Source: JAHFUA01 sp963808725 (lineage in GTDB: Bacteria; Acidobacteriota; Terriglobia; Terriglobales; Acidobacteriaceae). Taken from it: a DNA stretch of 64,000 nucleotides. Below the pieces are notes generated by a model that saw nothing but the letters and a program-made list of their open reading frames with translations, made no database searches and was not told where the DNA came from. The stretch is from positions 992,001-1,056,000 of the forward strand of contig CAWEGO010000001.1 of assembly GCA_963808725.1 (NCBI GenBank), given 5' to 3'. Shown piece after piece: positions 8,505-19,507 of the stretch. Numbering within the stretch: the first letter of the stretch is position 1; every line of letters starts with the position of its first letter. Both the position numbers and the translations under genes were made by a program.

Positions 8505-8858
8505 ATGAAAAAGGGTTCGCGCGGAATCAACCCCGCTTCGAAGCCGAGTGGCGATGGGTGTGTCGAATTCCTAGCGTCACCGAACGACTGGTGGTTTCAT
8601 CTCCGTCGGTGTGCGAAGTGTGGGCACATCGGTTGCTGCGACAGTTCTCCGAGCCAGCATGCGTCCAAGCATGCGGCGACAACAGGGCATCCGATCATTG
8701 CCAGCTTCGAGCCGGGTGAGGATTGGTTCTACGATTACGAGAAGCGGGGGATGATCAAGGGTGTGGAGTTGCTTCCGCCACATTCGCATCCGGAGGATCA
8801 ACCATCACCTGGGCCGGCAGGGAGGGTTCCAGCCAATTGGGAATCGCTGCTGCACTAG
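8505..8858 (+). CDS. UBP-type zinc-finger protein
   Basis: The start is ATG 8505 with AAGGGAAAA upstream. The 117-aa protein carries one UBP-type zinc finger: CVEFLASPNDWWFHLRRC, then AKCGHIGCCDSSPSQHAS and KHAATTGHPII. The Cys and His residues needed for zinc coordination are all present. In bacteria these single-domain proteins often sit beside redox enzymes or glyoxalases and have no defined role; ubiquitin binding is not expected. The C-terminus is proline-rich. It follows the dehydrogenase fragment and precedes the VOC protein on the same strand. Confidence 0.85.
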   Translation: MKKGSRGINPASKPSGDGCVEFLASPNDWWFHLRRCAKCGHIGCCDSSPSQHASKHAATTGHPIIASFEPGEDWFYDYEKRGMIKGVELLPPHSHPEDQPSPGPAGRVPANWESLLH

Positions 8859-8929
8859 CTGGCGTCGATCGATTTTTTATGAATGGGAGCGGGACTCGGG
8901 ACACCGTATTTGTAATGAGCACCGTATCG

Positions 8930-8976
8930 AAAGGAGCCATCAATGAACGGCGTGCAAAAGGAGCCATCAATGAACG
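8930..8976 (+). repeat. 27-base tandem duplication of ribosome site plus start codon
   Basis: The sequence AAAGGAGCCATCAATGAACG occurs at 8930-8949 and again at 8957-8976, offset by 27 bases (nine codons). Both copies contain a ribosome site and an ATG in the same frame, so the VOC gene has two equivalent starts (8943 and 8970). Confidence 0.9.
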
Positions 8977-9416
8977 CGGTACAAGTCGAACAGAAGAGCT
9001 ATGAGATGCCCCCGCGAGAGGGGATCAGCATCGCACATTTTCTCACCGTCGCAGACATCGAGCGATCGGCTCGCTACTACGAAAAGGTCTTCGGCGCTCG
9101 CATTCTTAGCCTGGGTGACGGCAACGCGCCTGCGTACCTTCAGCTTGCGAATATCTGGATGATTCTGAACGTTGGAGGCGGGCCGACCCCGGATAAGCCG
9201 ACGGTAACGCTCAGCGTCCCCGACCCAAATCACATCAACAGCTTTATGAATTTCCGCGTTGCGGATATTCAAGCGTGCTACGAATTATGGAAAAGTCGAG
9301 GAGCCGAGTTCATCACGGAGCCAATACCCAAGTACGGCGAGACGCGCTGCTACATCCGCGATCCTGACGGTTACATTATCGAGGTCGGACAGAGCACCGA
9401 GCTCAAGTACGGTTAG
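8970..9416 (+). CDS. VOC-superfamily (glyoxalase/bleomycin-resistance-like) protein
   Basis: The protein is about 148 aa from ATG 8970 (157 aa from the duplicated ATG 8943). It has a vicinal-oxygen-chelate fold of two beta-alpha-beta-beta-beta halves: AHFLTVADIERSARYYEKVF, then INSFMNFRVADIQACYEL, ending CYIRDPDGYIIEVGQS. The Glu in IIEVGQ fits the usual metal-ligand position. ATG 8970 is preferred because the related leader at 10708 begins at the same place (QIEQKSYEMPPRDG against QVEQKSYEMPPREG). Likely roles are detoxification of dicarbonyls or ring-cleavage chemistry; the substrate is unknown. Confidence 0.85.
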   Translation: MNAVQVEQKSYEMPPREGISIAHFLTVADIERSARYYEKVFGARILSLGDGNAPAYLQLANIWMILNVGGGPTPDKPTVTLSVPDPNHINSFMNFRVADIQACYELWKSRGAEFITEPIPKYGETRCYIRDPDGYIIEVGQSTELKYG

Positions 9417-9604
9417 CGCTCGGCCCGGATGGGGTTCGGATTTAAGCGCTAACGGGTGCAGATGTTCTCTTTAGGCCTTCCGGGCTGCAGTGTCGAGCCA
9501 GTAGTTTGGTCTCGATCGATGAGTTCGTCCAACGGATTCGTCGTCGCGCTTCTGCCAATTTTGCTTTGAGCAGTCACTCGCTCCGACATCGAAAGGAGTA
9601 CCAA

Positions 9605-10495
9605 ATGGACGGCACCAATGGCCTGATGGAGACCACGCGCGTGGCCGCGCCTGTCGCGTCGAACACGCTTAGTGTGAACGTTTTTACGGCCCCAGGAAAG
9701 ACCATGGTCGGCGAGCGGCCAAGGCCCCTCGGCGAAGCACTCGGCTTTGACCCTATCACGTCGACTTTAATCTTCGGCGAGTACGACGCGGTGCTGGTGG
9801 ACGCAATGATGACAGTGGCTGAGGCCGAGGCTCTCGCGGATTGGGTTGCTCTGCACAACCGCAACCTGGAAACCATCTATATAACGCACGCCCATTTCGA
9901 CCACTTCTACGGTCTGAGCATTCTGCTCGACCGTTTCCCGCGCGCTCGGGCGGTAGCAACGCCCAAGACGGTGAACGCCATGCAGATGTCTTTCTCTCCC
10001 ACAGTGGAGCGGTTAGCCCGCCGGTGCTTTCCTGGGCAAATACCCACTAAGTTGGTTGCCCCTGAGCCCTATGAGCACGACACGTCCACTCTCGAGGGCC
10101 ACGAATTGCGCATCATCGAGCAGGGCCACACCGACAGTGCCGATACGACGTCTTTACACGTTCCATCAATCAGCCTGATCGTCGCTGGCGACGTTGTGTA
10201 CAACCAATGCCGCATGTATGTCGGCGACACCACCCCCGAGAGCCGAAAGAATTGGATCGCGGCGCTAGACCGGTTAGCGGCGCTGAACCCGGCGATGGTT
10301 GTCGCCGGTCACAAGAAGCCTGGCGCGCCCGACTCTCCCTCGACGATCCAAGACACCAAGCGTTACCTGCAGGACTTCGATCGGGTGCAGAAAACCGCGA
10401 CATCCGACCAGGAGCTGTTCGATCAGATGACCGAGCTGTACCCACATTGGGTAGCCAATCAGTCGTGGTTGATGTTTGGATTCCCCCAGCCATAA
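9605..10495 (+). CDS. MBL-fold metallo-hydrolase
   Basis: The start is ATG 9605, preceded by GAAAGGAGTACCAA. The 296-aa protein has the metallo-beta-lactamase signature THAHFDHF at about residues 98-105. Later metal ligands are visible in IIEQGHTDSADTTSLHV and VAGDVVYN, with GHKKPG near the end. This supports a binuclear zinc or iron site and hydrolase activity in the cytoplasm, as no signal peptide is seen. Related proteins hydrolyse lactones, thioesters or phosphodiesters; the substrate cannot be told from sequence. It lies in the same series of individually expressed genes as the VOC protein. Confidence 0.85.
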   Translation: MDGTNGLMETTRVAAPVASNTLSVNVFTAPGKTMVGERPRPLGEALGFDPITSTLIFGEYDAVLVDAMMTVAEAEALADWVALHNRNLETIYITHAHFDHFYGLSILLDRFPRARAVATPKTVNAMQMSFSPTVERLARRCFPGQIPTKLVAPEPYEHDTSTLEGHELRIIEQGHTDSADTTSLHVPSISLIVAGDVVYNQCRMYVGDTTPESRKNWIAALDRLAALNPAMVVAGHKKPGAPDSPSTIQDTKRYLQDFDRVQKTATSDQELFDQMTELYPHWVANQSWLMFGFPQP

Positions 10496-10707
10496 CCTAC
10501 ATCAACCGCTGATGCGAATCTTTCCTCGCGCATGATGGAGGGTTGCCCCTAGTTGGAAAGGCGCCGGAAATCGCGATGCCGAAGTACAACGCGATACCTT
10601 GGTCCAATTGTTTTGCCTTTCCTCGCCAGGCATAGTCGGCAGCAGGTATGAACACGGAAGAACCAGAATCAGCAGATGAGCACAGTTTATCGGAATTGGA
10701 GCCGCCA

Positions 10708-11016
10708 ATGAGCAGCATACAAATCGAACAAAAGAGCTATGAGATGCCCCCGCGCGACGGGTTCACCGTCACACATTTCACACAAAGCGTCACGCTAACC
10801 AACACAGGTAACGCGACCCTGAGTATTTCGGCGATTCTCGCGGCAGGAGCGTTTAATGGGGATTTCCGGGAATCCAATGACTGCCCAACCTCGCTGGCGT
10901 CGGGGGCAAAGTGCTCGGTCAGCGTGACATTTCAGCCTACGGGCACTGGCACGCGGAACGCTAACCTGCTGTTTATCGATAATGCCGGCAACACCCCGCA
11001 GTCCCCGAGGGTTTGA
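10708..11016 (+). CDS. Chimeric ORF: VOC-protein leader fused to a choice-of-anchor-D-like domain
   Basis: The frame starts at ATG 10708 (GGAATTGGAG upstream) and encodes 102 aa. Residues 1-24 (QIEQKSYEMPPRDGFTVTHF) match the N-terminus of the VOC protein at 8970, including an identical DNA run of about 22 bases. From residue 25 the sequence changes to an Ig-like beta-sandwich of the ASPM/SPD-2/Hydin 'choice-of-anchor D' type (SVTLTNTGNATLSISAI, CPTSLASGAKCSVSVTFQP). Such domains normally occur as repeats in large secreted proteins. The domain ends prematurely at 11016, just before an integrase relic. The ORF appears to be a recombination product and need not be functional. Confidence 0.6.
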   Translation: MSSIQIEQKSYEMPPRDGFTVTHFTQSVTLTNTGNATLSISAILAAGAFNGDFRESNDCPTSLASGAKCSVSVTFQPTGTGTRNANLLFIDNAGNTPQSPRV

Positions 11017-11089
11017 AAGGAATCGATAAGAAGAAGCCGGGCCTCAGCCCCGCTCCGCACCGCGGCTTTCTGCACCGGCAAGATCATCT

Positions 11090-11755
11090 TTACCAGCCTG
11101 GTTTGGTGTCCGCCGTCACTTTGTAGTTCGCATGCCGCAACAGCTCCTGTATGGTTTTGATGTCTTCGCCGTTCGCCTTCATCAAAGTGCCGAAGGTGTG
11201 CCGCAGGGTGTGCCAGCCGACGTTGCCGGGAATCTTCGCCGCCTGCAGCGCGGGCTGTAAAATGCACCCGGAAAAGCACGCCCGGCCAGTACGGCTGTCT
11301 GCCCTTTCTGTGCGGGCTGGCAAACACCCAGTCGCTGCCCCTCGGATAGGGCGCCTGCAGCCGCCAATTCAATAGGACTTCCGCAAGAGCCGGATCAAGC
11401 GGAATTGGCTTGCGCGAGGCTTCCGTCTTGCAGCGCGTGATCTTCTGCTTGACCACCGAACGGGTGACGTTCACTTCCAAAGCTTCGAAGTTCACGTCCT
11501 CCCATTTTAGGCCCAGCAATTCGCCCACGCGCAGCCCGCTTGCCAGGGCCAGCAGTACCGCGGTCCGGCAAGGCTCCACGAGATTCGCCAGAAAATTCCG
11601 GATTTGCTCGATAGTGAGAACAACAGGGATTCTCCGGCGCTTGGCGCTTTGCCGGACGTTGGTGATGGGATTGCGGTTTGCCCATTCCCAACGCAGCGCA
11701 TGGCTGAAATCACCACGTAATGATGCGCCGGATACATGCTTTAGACCTTCGTCGC
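11090..11755 (-). pseudogene. Tyrosine recombinase/integrase relic
   Basis: Read on the minus strand, the relic begins within the core-binding domain (SHALRWEWANRNPITNV) and continues into the catalytic domain (LALASGLRVGELLGLKW, with the first catalytic Arg). One extra T in the run at 11273-11276 then breaks the frame. The neighbouring frame gives GNVGWHTLRHTFGTLMKANG (His-x-x-Arg box) and QELLRHANYKVTADT (second His box). The sequence stops just where the catalytic tyrosine should follow (KPGW, stop at 11090), and the N-terminal start is also absent. It is a truncated integrase of the phage/ICE type, marking an old insertion between the chimeric ORF and the SYLF gene. Confidence 0.8.
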
Positions 11756-11765
11756 TTCGAGCTCA

Positions 11766-12455
11766 CTATTTAGCTTTGGCTTCCCGGACATATTCGCCAA
11801 TTTCGTGCAGCAGCGGTCGCGCCGATGCCGGCACAGCAACCTTGCCGTCAAGAATTTCATGGCGGTTTACATCGTGGCCATACATGGCTTCGTCTCCACT
11901 TTTGTCGGCTTGCACCACGGCTCCGTCCAGACTCACCCCGGCGAAAACGCCTTTTGCACGCGAATAAGACAGAATCTCCGCATTCAATTTAAGGTCGGTG
12001 TTAGCAGCGGCGGTCCGTCCCACCGGCCCGGCTGCTACCGAGGCGTCGCCTCCGAGCTTGAATTTGTCGCTGAGCAGGCTGTGCAAGGCGTGATCGTTCA
12101 TAAAGAGCATCACGATGTCGGTGGAAGAACCCCCGATCTGATAACCCACGCTGCCGCCCTGGATCGCTACAAACAGGGGGGCGCTCCAGCCATGCCCGGT
12201 GCGACAGGTTGCCAGTCCCCTGCCGTAGTTGCCGCCGAATATAAAGGCGAACTTCTTGTCCCCTGGAATGATGGCGATACATTTCGCAGATTTCAGGAGA
12301 TCCTGAGGGATACCCCGATCCGGGGTGTTCATGATCTCCTTGAAGACCTGGGCAGCCTTGTGGGTGCGATTCACATCATCCTCGCGGTCGGAGGCGACAG
12401 CAGTTAGAGTTGCAAGCAGAGCTAGCGTTGCGACGATCAGAATACGTTTCAACAT
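11766..12455 (-). CDS. SYLF-domain lipid-binding protein, secreted
   Basis: The start is ATG 12455 with GGAGGAT upstream. The 229-aa protein has a cleavable signal peptide at residues 1-21 (LIVATLALLATLTAVASD). One SYLF (DUF500/Ysc84) domain follows: LLKSAKCIAIIPGDKKFAF, GGNYGRGLATCRTGHGWSA, SVGYQIGGSSTDIVMLFMND, and YSRAKGVFAGVSLDGAV. In bacteria such proteins are exported and thought to bind phosphoinositide-like or other lipids in the periplasm. The frame is intact and apparently monocistronic. Confidence 0.9.
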   Translation of the reverse strand: MLKRILIVATLALLATLTAVASDREDDVNRTHKAAQVFKEIMNTPDRGIPQDLLKSAKCIAIIPGDKKFAFIFGGNYGRGLATCRTGHGWSAPLFVAIQGGSVGYQIGGSSTDIVMLFMNDHALHSLLSDKFKLGGDASVAAGPVGRTAAANTDLKLNAEILSYSRAKGVFAGVSLDGAVVQADKSGDEAMYGHDVNRHEILDGKVAVPASARPLLHEIGEYVREAKAK

Positions 12456-13303
12456 TTTTTATCCTCCTCCAAGTTTGAACTCACTAACGGAAACGCGCTG
12501 CCAATCCATCGATTCCAGAACTCGCTTCTGTTCGCCAAGGTGCAGATCATCAGCGCAGGTCAATGCGACCGTCAGTTGCCATTTTTTCCCTAAGCTTCGG
12601 ATCAAGCGGGTGATCCACAGCGTCATCGTAGACACTGGGAACAAGCGTTTCTGTGCAATAAGGAACACATCCAATTTTGCTGACCGAGCGGCAAATCGCA
12701 GATACAGATGCCGACGAACGCCCGAAGGTTCAGAGTCTCCCTAAAGGAAATTAGGTTCTGCGCAGGAATCTGACAGGCACCTGGCTTTACGGGGTTTCTG
12801 TGGTTTCGGGCATGGAGCCTCCCGGCGGTTTCGGGATGCCGGGAGTGCTCGGCGGCCAATGATTGCGGGTCTTTCGGGAGGATTCCTTGAGTGTGATTGC
12901 GACTGGCAGGAATCGCTCGGCCGGTCCAGGCTCCCACAGGCGGGGCCGGGCGAAAGCCACGCCTGGAACGCGACACCGTCTCCATGAGCTTGGTGCCGGA
13001 ACCCGGACTGTCCGGCTGGTGGAACGGCCAACCTGGTGAAGATCGAGACACTGGCAACACCTCATCGAATCAGCGTACGTCTACGGCCGGACCGCTCTCC
13101 GATCCCGCCTTCCAACATCCCCACGCCTTAGAGCCTGGGCGAGTCAGAAGTCTTCTGGGCCAGACCGCTAGCCCAGACCAAACCGGCCCGCTCGACACTG
13201 TGCAATAGAGAACAGTTGTCCCGTTCGTGCGCGGTTATAGTTCGGATCGGGACTTGGCTGGGTGGTCCCGACAATGACGGCGAGTCCCCTAGGAGACGAA
13301 GAA
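12456..13303. other. 850-base stretch without a convincing gene
   Basis: Several short frames are open on both strands, but none has a good ribosome site plus recognisable domain. The best is 12459-12674 (minus, 71 codons; contains KKWQLTVALTCADDLHLG), which overlaps the SYLF promoter region and matches no family known to me. The stretch may be decayed sequence. The last 40 bases carry the ribosome site of the next gene. Confidence 0.4.
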
Positions 13304-13840
13304 ATGTCCAAAGTAAATTCAGTTGTCGCGGTGTATCGCACGCATACGGAAGCGGATCAAGCGGTGAAGGAGCTTCAGCGCGGCGGAGTCGACATGCACA
13401 AATTGTCGATCGTTGGGAAGGGCTACCACACAGATGAGCAGGTGGTGGGCTACTACAATACCGGCGACCGCATGAAGTATTGGGGCAAAATTGGCGCGTT
13501 CTGGGGAGGCTTTTGGGGGGTTTTGTTCGGTTCTGCTTTTTTCATGATTCCAGGGCTCGGCCCAATCTTAGCGGCGGGACCGATAGTTGCATGGATCGTG
13601 GCCGCGTTGGAAGGTGCGGTGGAGGTGGGAGTGTTGGGTGCTCTGGGAGCTGGCCTCTACAGCATAGGAATTCCTAAGGACAGCGTTGTGAAGTACGAAA
13701 CGGCAGTCAAGACAGATCAGTTCCTACTGATCGTCCACGGGACGGCTGCAGAAGTGGCCAAGGCGAAGGACATCATCGAGACTACACATCCCGCCGAGTT
13801 GGGAATGCACTCAGGCGAAGCGGTAGCGGTAGCCGCTTAG
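13304..13840 (+). CDS. General-stress-type protein with glycine-rich membrane hairpin
   Basis: The start is ATG 13304 behind AGGAGACGAAGAA. Residues 1-50 form a small alpha/beta domain like the YflT/general stress protein 17M domain (AVYRTHTEADQAVKELQRGG, MHKLSIVGKGYH). A glycine- and aromatic-rich hydrophobic hairpin follows at about 60-125 (FWGGFWGVLFGSAFFMIPG, GVLGALGAGLYSIG). It closes with a second copy of the small domain (VKTDQFLLIVHGTAAEVAKA). The protein is 178 aa long. Homologues are linked to general stress responses and appear membrane-associated; the molecular role is not established. Confidence 0.75.
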   Translation: MSKVNSVVAVYRTHTEADQAVKELQRGGVDMHKLSIVGKGYHTDEQVVGYYNTGDRMKYWGKIGAFWGGFWGVLFGSAFFMIPGLGPILAAGPIVAWIVAALEGAVEVGVLGALGAGLYSIGIPKDSVVKYETAVKTDQFLLIVHGTAAEVAKAKDIIETTHPAELGMHSGEAVAVAA

Positions 13841-13859
13841 CTTCCCCGCGAGTTGTATG

Positions 13860-13886
13860 GGCAAGGCTGCATCGAGGGGCCTTGCC
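13860..13886 (+). terminator. Possible hairpin downstream of the stress protein gene
   Basis: GGCAAGGC at 13860-13867 pairs with GCCTTGCC at 13879-13886 around an 11-base loop, 20 bases after the stop codon. There is no U-tract, so this is only a candidate terminator or RNA-stabilising hairpin. Confidence 0.3.
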
Positions 13887-14129
13887 TATTGGTGTACCAA
13901 GTCGACGACCGCCGAAGGCGCGGCAGGGCAGAATTCTTGGGCCCATCCTCACCCTAATGCGATGCAGAAGTTAATTGGACTGATGGCAGCGGTGCCGGAG
14001 CGGGGCGAAGTTCGCGCGGCGTCGGATACTTCATCAGCAGTCAGCAAAGGCGGCCAAGGAAGAGTGGCGTAACGGGGAAAAGCTGATGCATTCGAAGGTT
14101 AGGTCCAGAACAACCTCGGGGCGGGAACC

Positions 14130-16663
14130 ATGAGCAAACAAACCCGTAGGGACCACCCGATCTACAGCCTTCTACCCACGGAAGTCGAGGGGTTCGATTC
14201 TCTGGCGGAGCTTGCCCTGGACATGCGGTGGTCGTGGAACCATGCCACGGACGAAGTGTGGCGCCAGCTTGATCCCGAACTGTGGGAGATCACGCATAAC
14301 CCCTGGGTGGTCCTGCAGACGGTCTCGCGCGACCAGATCGAGCGCGTGCTCGCCGATCCTGCCTTCCGTAAGAACGTTGATGACCTGCTGCGATCCAAGC
14401 GGCAGGCGGCGGAGAGGCCAGCATGGTTTCAGCAAAAGCATCCGCAAGCCCCCTTGACCTGCGTCGCGTATTTCAGCATGGAATTTATGTTGAGCGAAGC
14501 TTTGCCTATCTACTCGGGCGGGCTTGGCAATGTAGCCGGCGATCAACTCAAAGCTGCCAGCGATCTGGGTGTGCCAGTGGCCGGCGTGGGGCTACTCTAC
14601 CAGCAGGGCTATTTTCGCCAGGTGATCGATAAGAACGGAGAGCAACAGGCTCTTTACCCGTACAACGACCCCGGACAGTTGCCGATCACGCCTTTGCGCC
14701 AACCAAACGGCGAGTGGTTGCGGTTGGAGATCGCGTTGCCTGGATACTCGGTCTGGCTGCGAGCCTGGCAGGCCCAGGTCGGCAGAGTGAAGCTTTACCT
14801 GCTGGACAGCAACGACGCGGCGAACTTTCCCGCTCATCGAGGCATCACGAGCGAGCTCTATGGGGGCGGGCCGGAGCTGCGCCTTAAGCAAGAACTGCTG
14901 CTCGGGATTGGCGGCTGGCGACTGCTCCGCGCCCTCGGGGTCCAACCGGAGGTCTGTCACCTGAATGAAGGGCATGCGGCCTTCGCCGTGTTGGAACGCG
15001 CCCGCAGTTTCATGCAAGAGACCGCGCAACCCTTCGAAGTGGCACTCGCCGCTACTCGAGTCGGCAATCTCTTCACCACTCACACGGCAGTGACCGCCGG
15101 CTTTGACCGTTTCGCTCCGGCCCTCATCGAGCAATACCTCGGTGGTTATGCCGAGCAGAAGCTCGGCATAGCACTCCACGAATTGCTGGCTCTTGGCCGC
15201 CAGAACTCGAACGACTCATCGGAGAGTTTCAACATGGCATATCTGGCGGTCCGCGGGAGCGGGGCGGTCAATGGCGTGAGTCGCTTGCACGGGAAGGTGA
15301 GCCGGCACATCTTTCTGCCTCTCTTTCCGCACTGGCCGCAGGACGAAATCCCGATCGGACATGTGACTAACGGAGTCCACATGCCGAGCTGGGACTCGGC
15401 CCCGGCCGATGATCTTTGGACGGACGCCTGTGGCAAGGGGCGTTGGCTGGGGACGACAGAAACCCTGGAGCAGGACATTCGGCGAGTCTCCGACTCCGTG
15501 CTCTGGAAATTTCGCACCGCCGCCAGCAAGTCTCTCGTTGAATACGCTCGGGGGCGACTATCCCGACAACTGGCTGCCTCAGGCGCTTCGGCCGAGGCGG
15601 TCGACGGTGCGAAGCATCTCTTTGATTCCAACGCACTGACGCTGGGCTTTGCGCGACGTTTCGCGACCTACAAGAGACCGAACTTACTGGTGCACGACCC
15701 GCAGCGGCTGCTTCGTTTGTTGACTAATTCTCAGCGCCCGGTGCAACTCATCATCGCTGGCAAGGCCCATCCGGAGGACCGGGCGGGGCAGGCGCTGATC
15801 CATGAATGGATAAATTTCATCCGCCAGCCAGAGACCCGACCCCATATCGTCTTCCTGAGCGACTACGACATGTTGTTAACGGAGCACCTGGTGCAGGGTG
15901 TGGACGTCTGGATCAACACGCCACGGCGACCCTGGGAGGCTTGCGGAACGAGCGGCATGAAGGTGCTCGCCAATGGAGGCATCAATCTATCGGAGCTGGA
16001 TGGCTGGTGGGCGGAAGCCTACACGCCTGAAGTGGGGTGGGCGTTGGGAGATGGCCAGGAACATGGCGATGATCCCGCTTGGGACGCTGTCGAAGCCGAC
16101 GCGCTCTACGACCTGCTCGAGCGGGAGGTGATCCCGGAGTTTTATACCCGAGACAAGAGCGGCATTCCCACCGCATGGGTCAAGCGGATGCGGGAAAGCA
16201 TGGCGCGGTTGACACCGCGCTTCTCCGCCGACCGCGCGGTGCGCGAATACACCGAGCAGCATTACCTCCCGGCCTCAGCCGCCTACCGTGAACGCGCTGC
16301 GAACAAAGGCGCAATTGGCAAGCAAGTGGTCGATTGGCAGCATGCAGTCGATCGGAAGTGGGGCTCGTTGCGCTTCGGAGACTTGCGTGTCGAAACCAAC
16401 GAGGATCACCACGTGTTTGAAGTCGAAATCTTTCTGAACGATCTCGACCCGAATGCGGTGCGAGTTGAGCTTTATGCGGACGGAATCAACGGCGGCGATC
16501 CCGTACGGCAGGAAATGAAGTGGGCGCGACAGCTACCTGACGCATCCCGCCGCTGCGTCTATCACGCAACGGTACCCACCACACGTCCAGCGAGAGACTA
16601 CACGGCGCGAATGATGCCGCACTGCGACGGCGTTGCGGTCCCACTGGAAGACGCTCGAATCCT

Positions 16664-16676
<13 letters not shown>
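14130..16676 (+). CDS. glgP: Alpha-glucan phosphorylase (DUF3417-type GT35)
   Basis: This 848-aa enzyme starts at ATG 14130 (CGGGGCGGGAACC upstream). It begins with a DUF3417-type N-terminal domain (LALDMRWSWNHATDEVW). The GT35 core follows (YFSMEFMLSEALPIYSGGLG, VCHLNEGHAAFAVLERA, LGFARRFATYKRPNLL). The pyridoxal-phosphate region EACGTSGMKVLANGG lies near residue 605. It phosphorolyses alpha-1,4-glucans to glucose-1-phosphate in the cytoplasm. It differs in length and architecture from the second phosphorylase in this window (39528-42056). It is first in a tight cluster; its stop overlaps the debranching-enzyme start by 13 bases. Confidence 0.92.
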
Positions 16677-18859
<2,183 letters not shown>

Positions 18860-18863
<4 letters not shown>

Positions 18864-19507
18864 AAAGAGCGATCCCGATCACGACGTTGTTTCTGGATAT
18901 CGGCGGTGTCCTGCTCACCGACGGGTGGGATCATCATGCCCGCAAACGGGCGGCGACGAACTTCAAGCTGGAGTTGGCCGAGATGGAGGATCGGCATCAC
19001 CTGACCTTCGACACCTACGAGGAGGGAAAGCTCACGCTGGAAGAATATTTAGGTCGGGTGGTCTTCTACCAAAAGCGACCGTTCACCCGGGCTCAGTTTC
19101 GGCGCTTCATGTTCGCGCAATCGAAACCTTACCCCGAGATGATCGAGCTGGTCGCTCAGCTCAAGGTCCGGCACGGGCTGAAGATCGCCGTGGTCAGCAA
19201 CGAAGCGCGCGAACTGAATGCGTATCGGATTCGAAAGTTCAAGCTGGACGGGTTTGTGGATTCTTTTATTTCCTCCTGCTTCGTCCACGTCCGCAAGCCC
19301 GACGCGGACATCTTTCGGCTTGCGCTGGACATCGCCCAGGCGCCAGCCCGGCAGGTCGTCTATATCGAAAACACCCCGATGTTCGTCCAGATCGCGGAAG
19401 GTTTGGGGATTCGAAGCATTCTTCACACGGATTACAGGTCCACGTGCGCGAAACTGGCTTCGTTCGGATTGCAGAATGACGAAGGAGTCATCCATGAAAC
19501 CAGCTAA
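18860..19507 (+). CDS. HAD-superfamily hydrolase, candidate sugar phosphatase
   Basis: The start is ATG 18860 in an ATGA overlap with the corrected glgX stop. The 215-aa protein has HAD motif I as LFLDIGGVLLTD (residues 10-21), with Gly in place of the second Asp. Motif II is in KIAVVSNEA, motif III Lys in VHVRKPDADIF, and motif IV near VYIENTPMFVQIA. The DxGG(V/N) motif is shared with HAD-IA phosphatases such as the glucose-1-phosphatase YihX. Placement between debranching enzyme and acetate kinase suggests action on a sugar phosphate of this pathway, perhaps as an overflow valve. The substrate is not proven by sequence. Confidence 0.82.

Noticed and set aside
12459..12674. Minus-strand 71-codon frame upstream of the SYLF gene
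   Set aside because: No family recognised and it occupies the SYLF promoter side; insufficient support.
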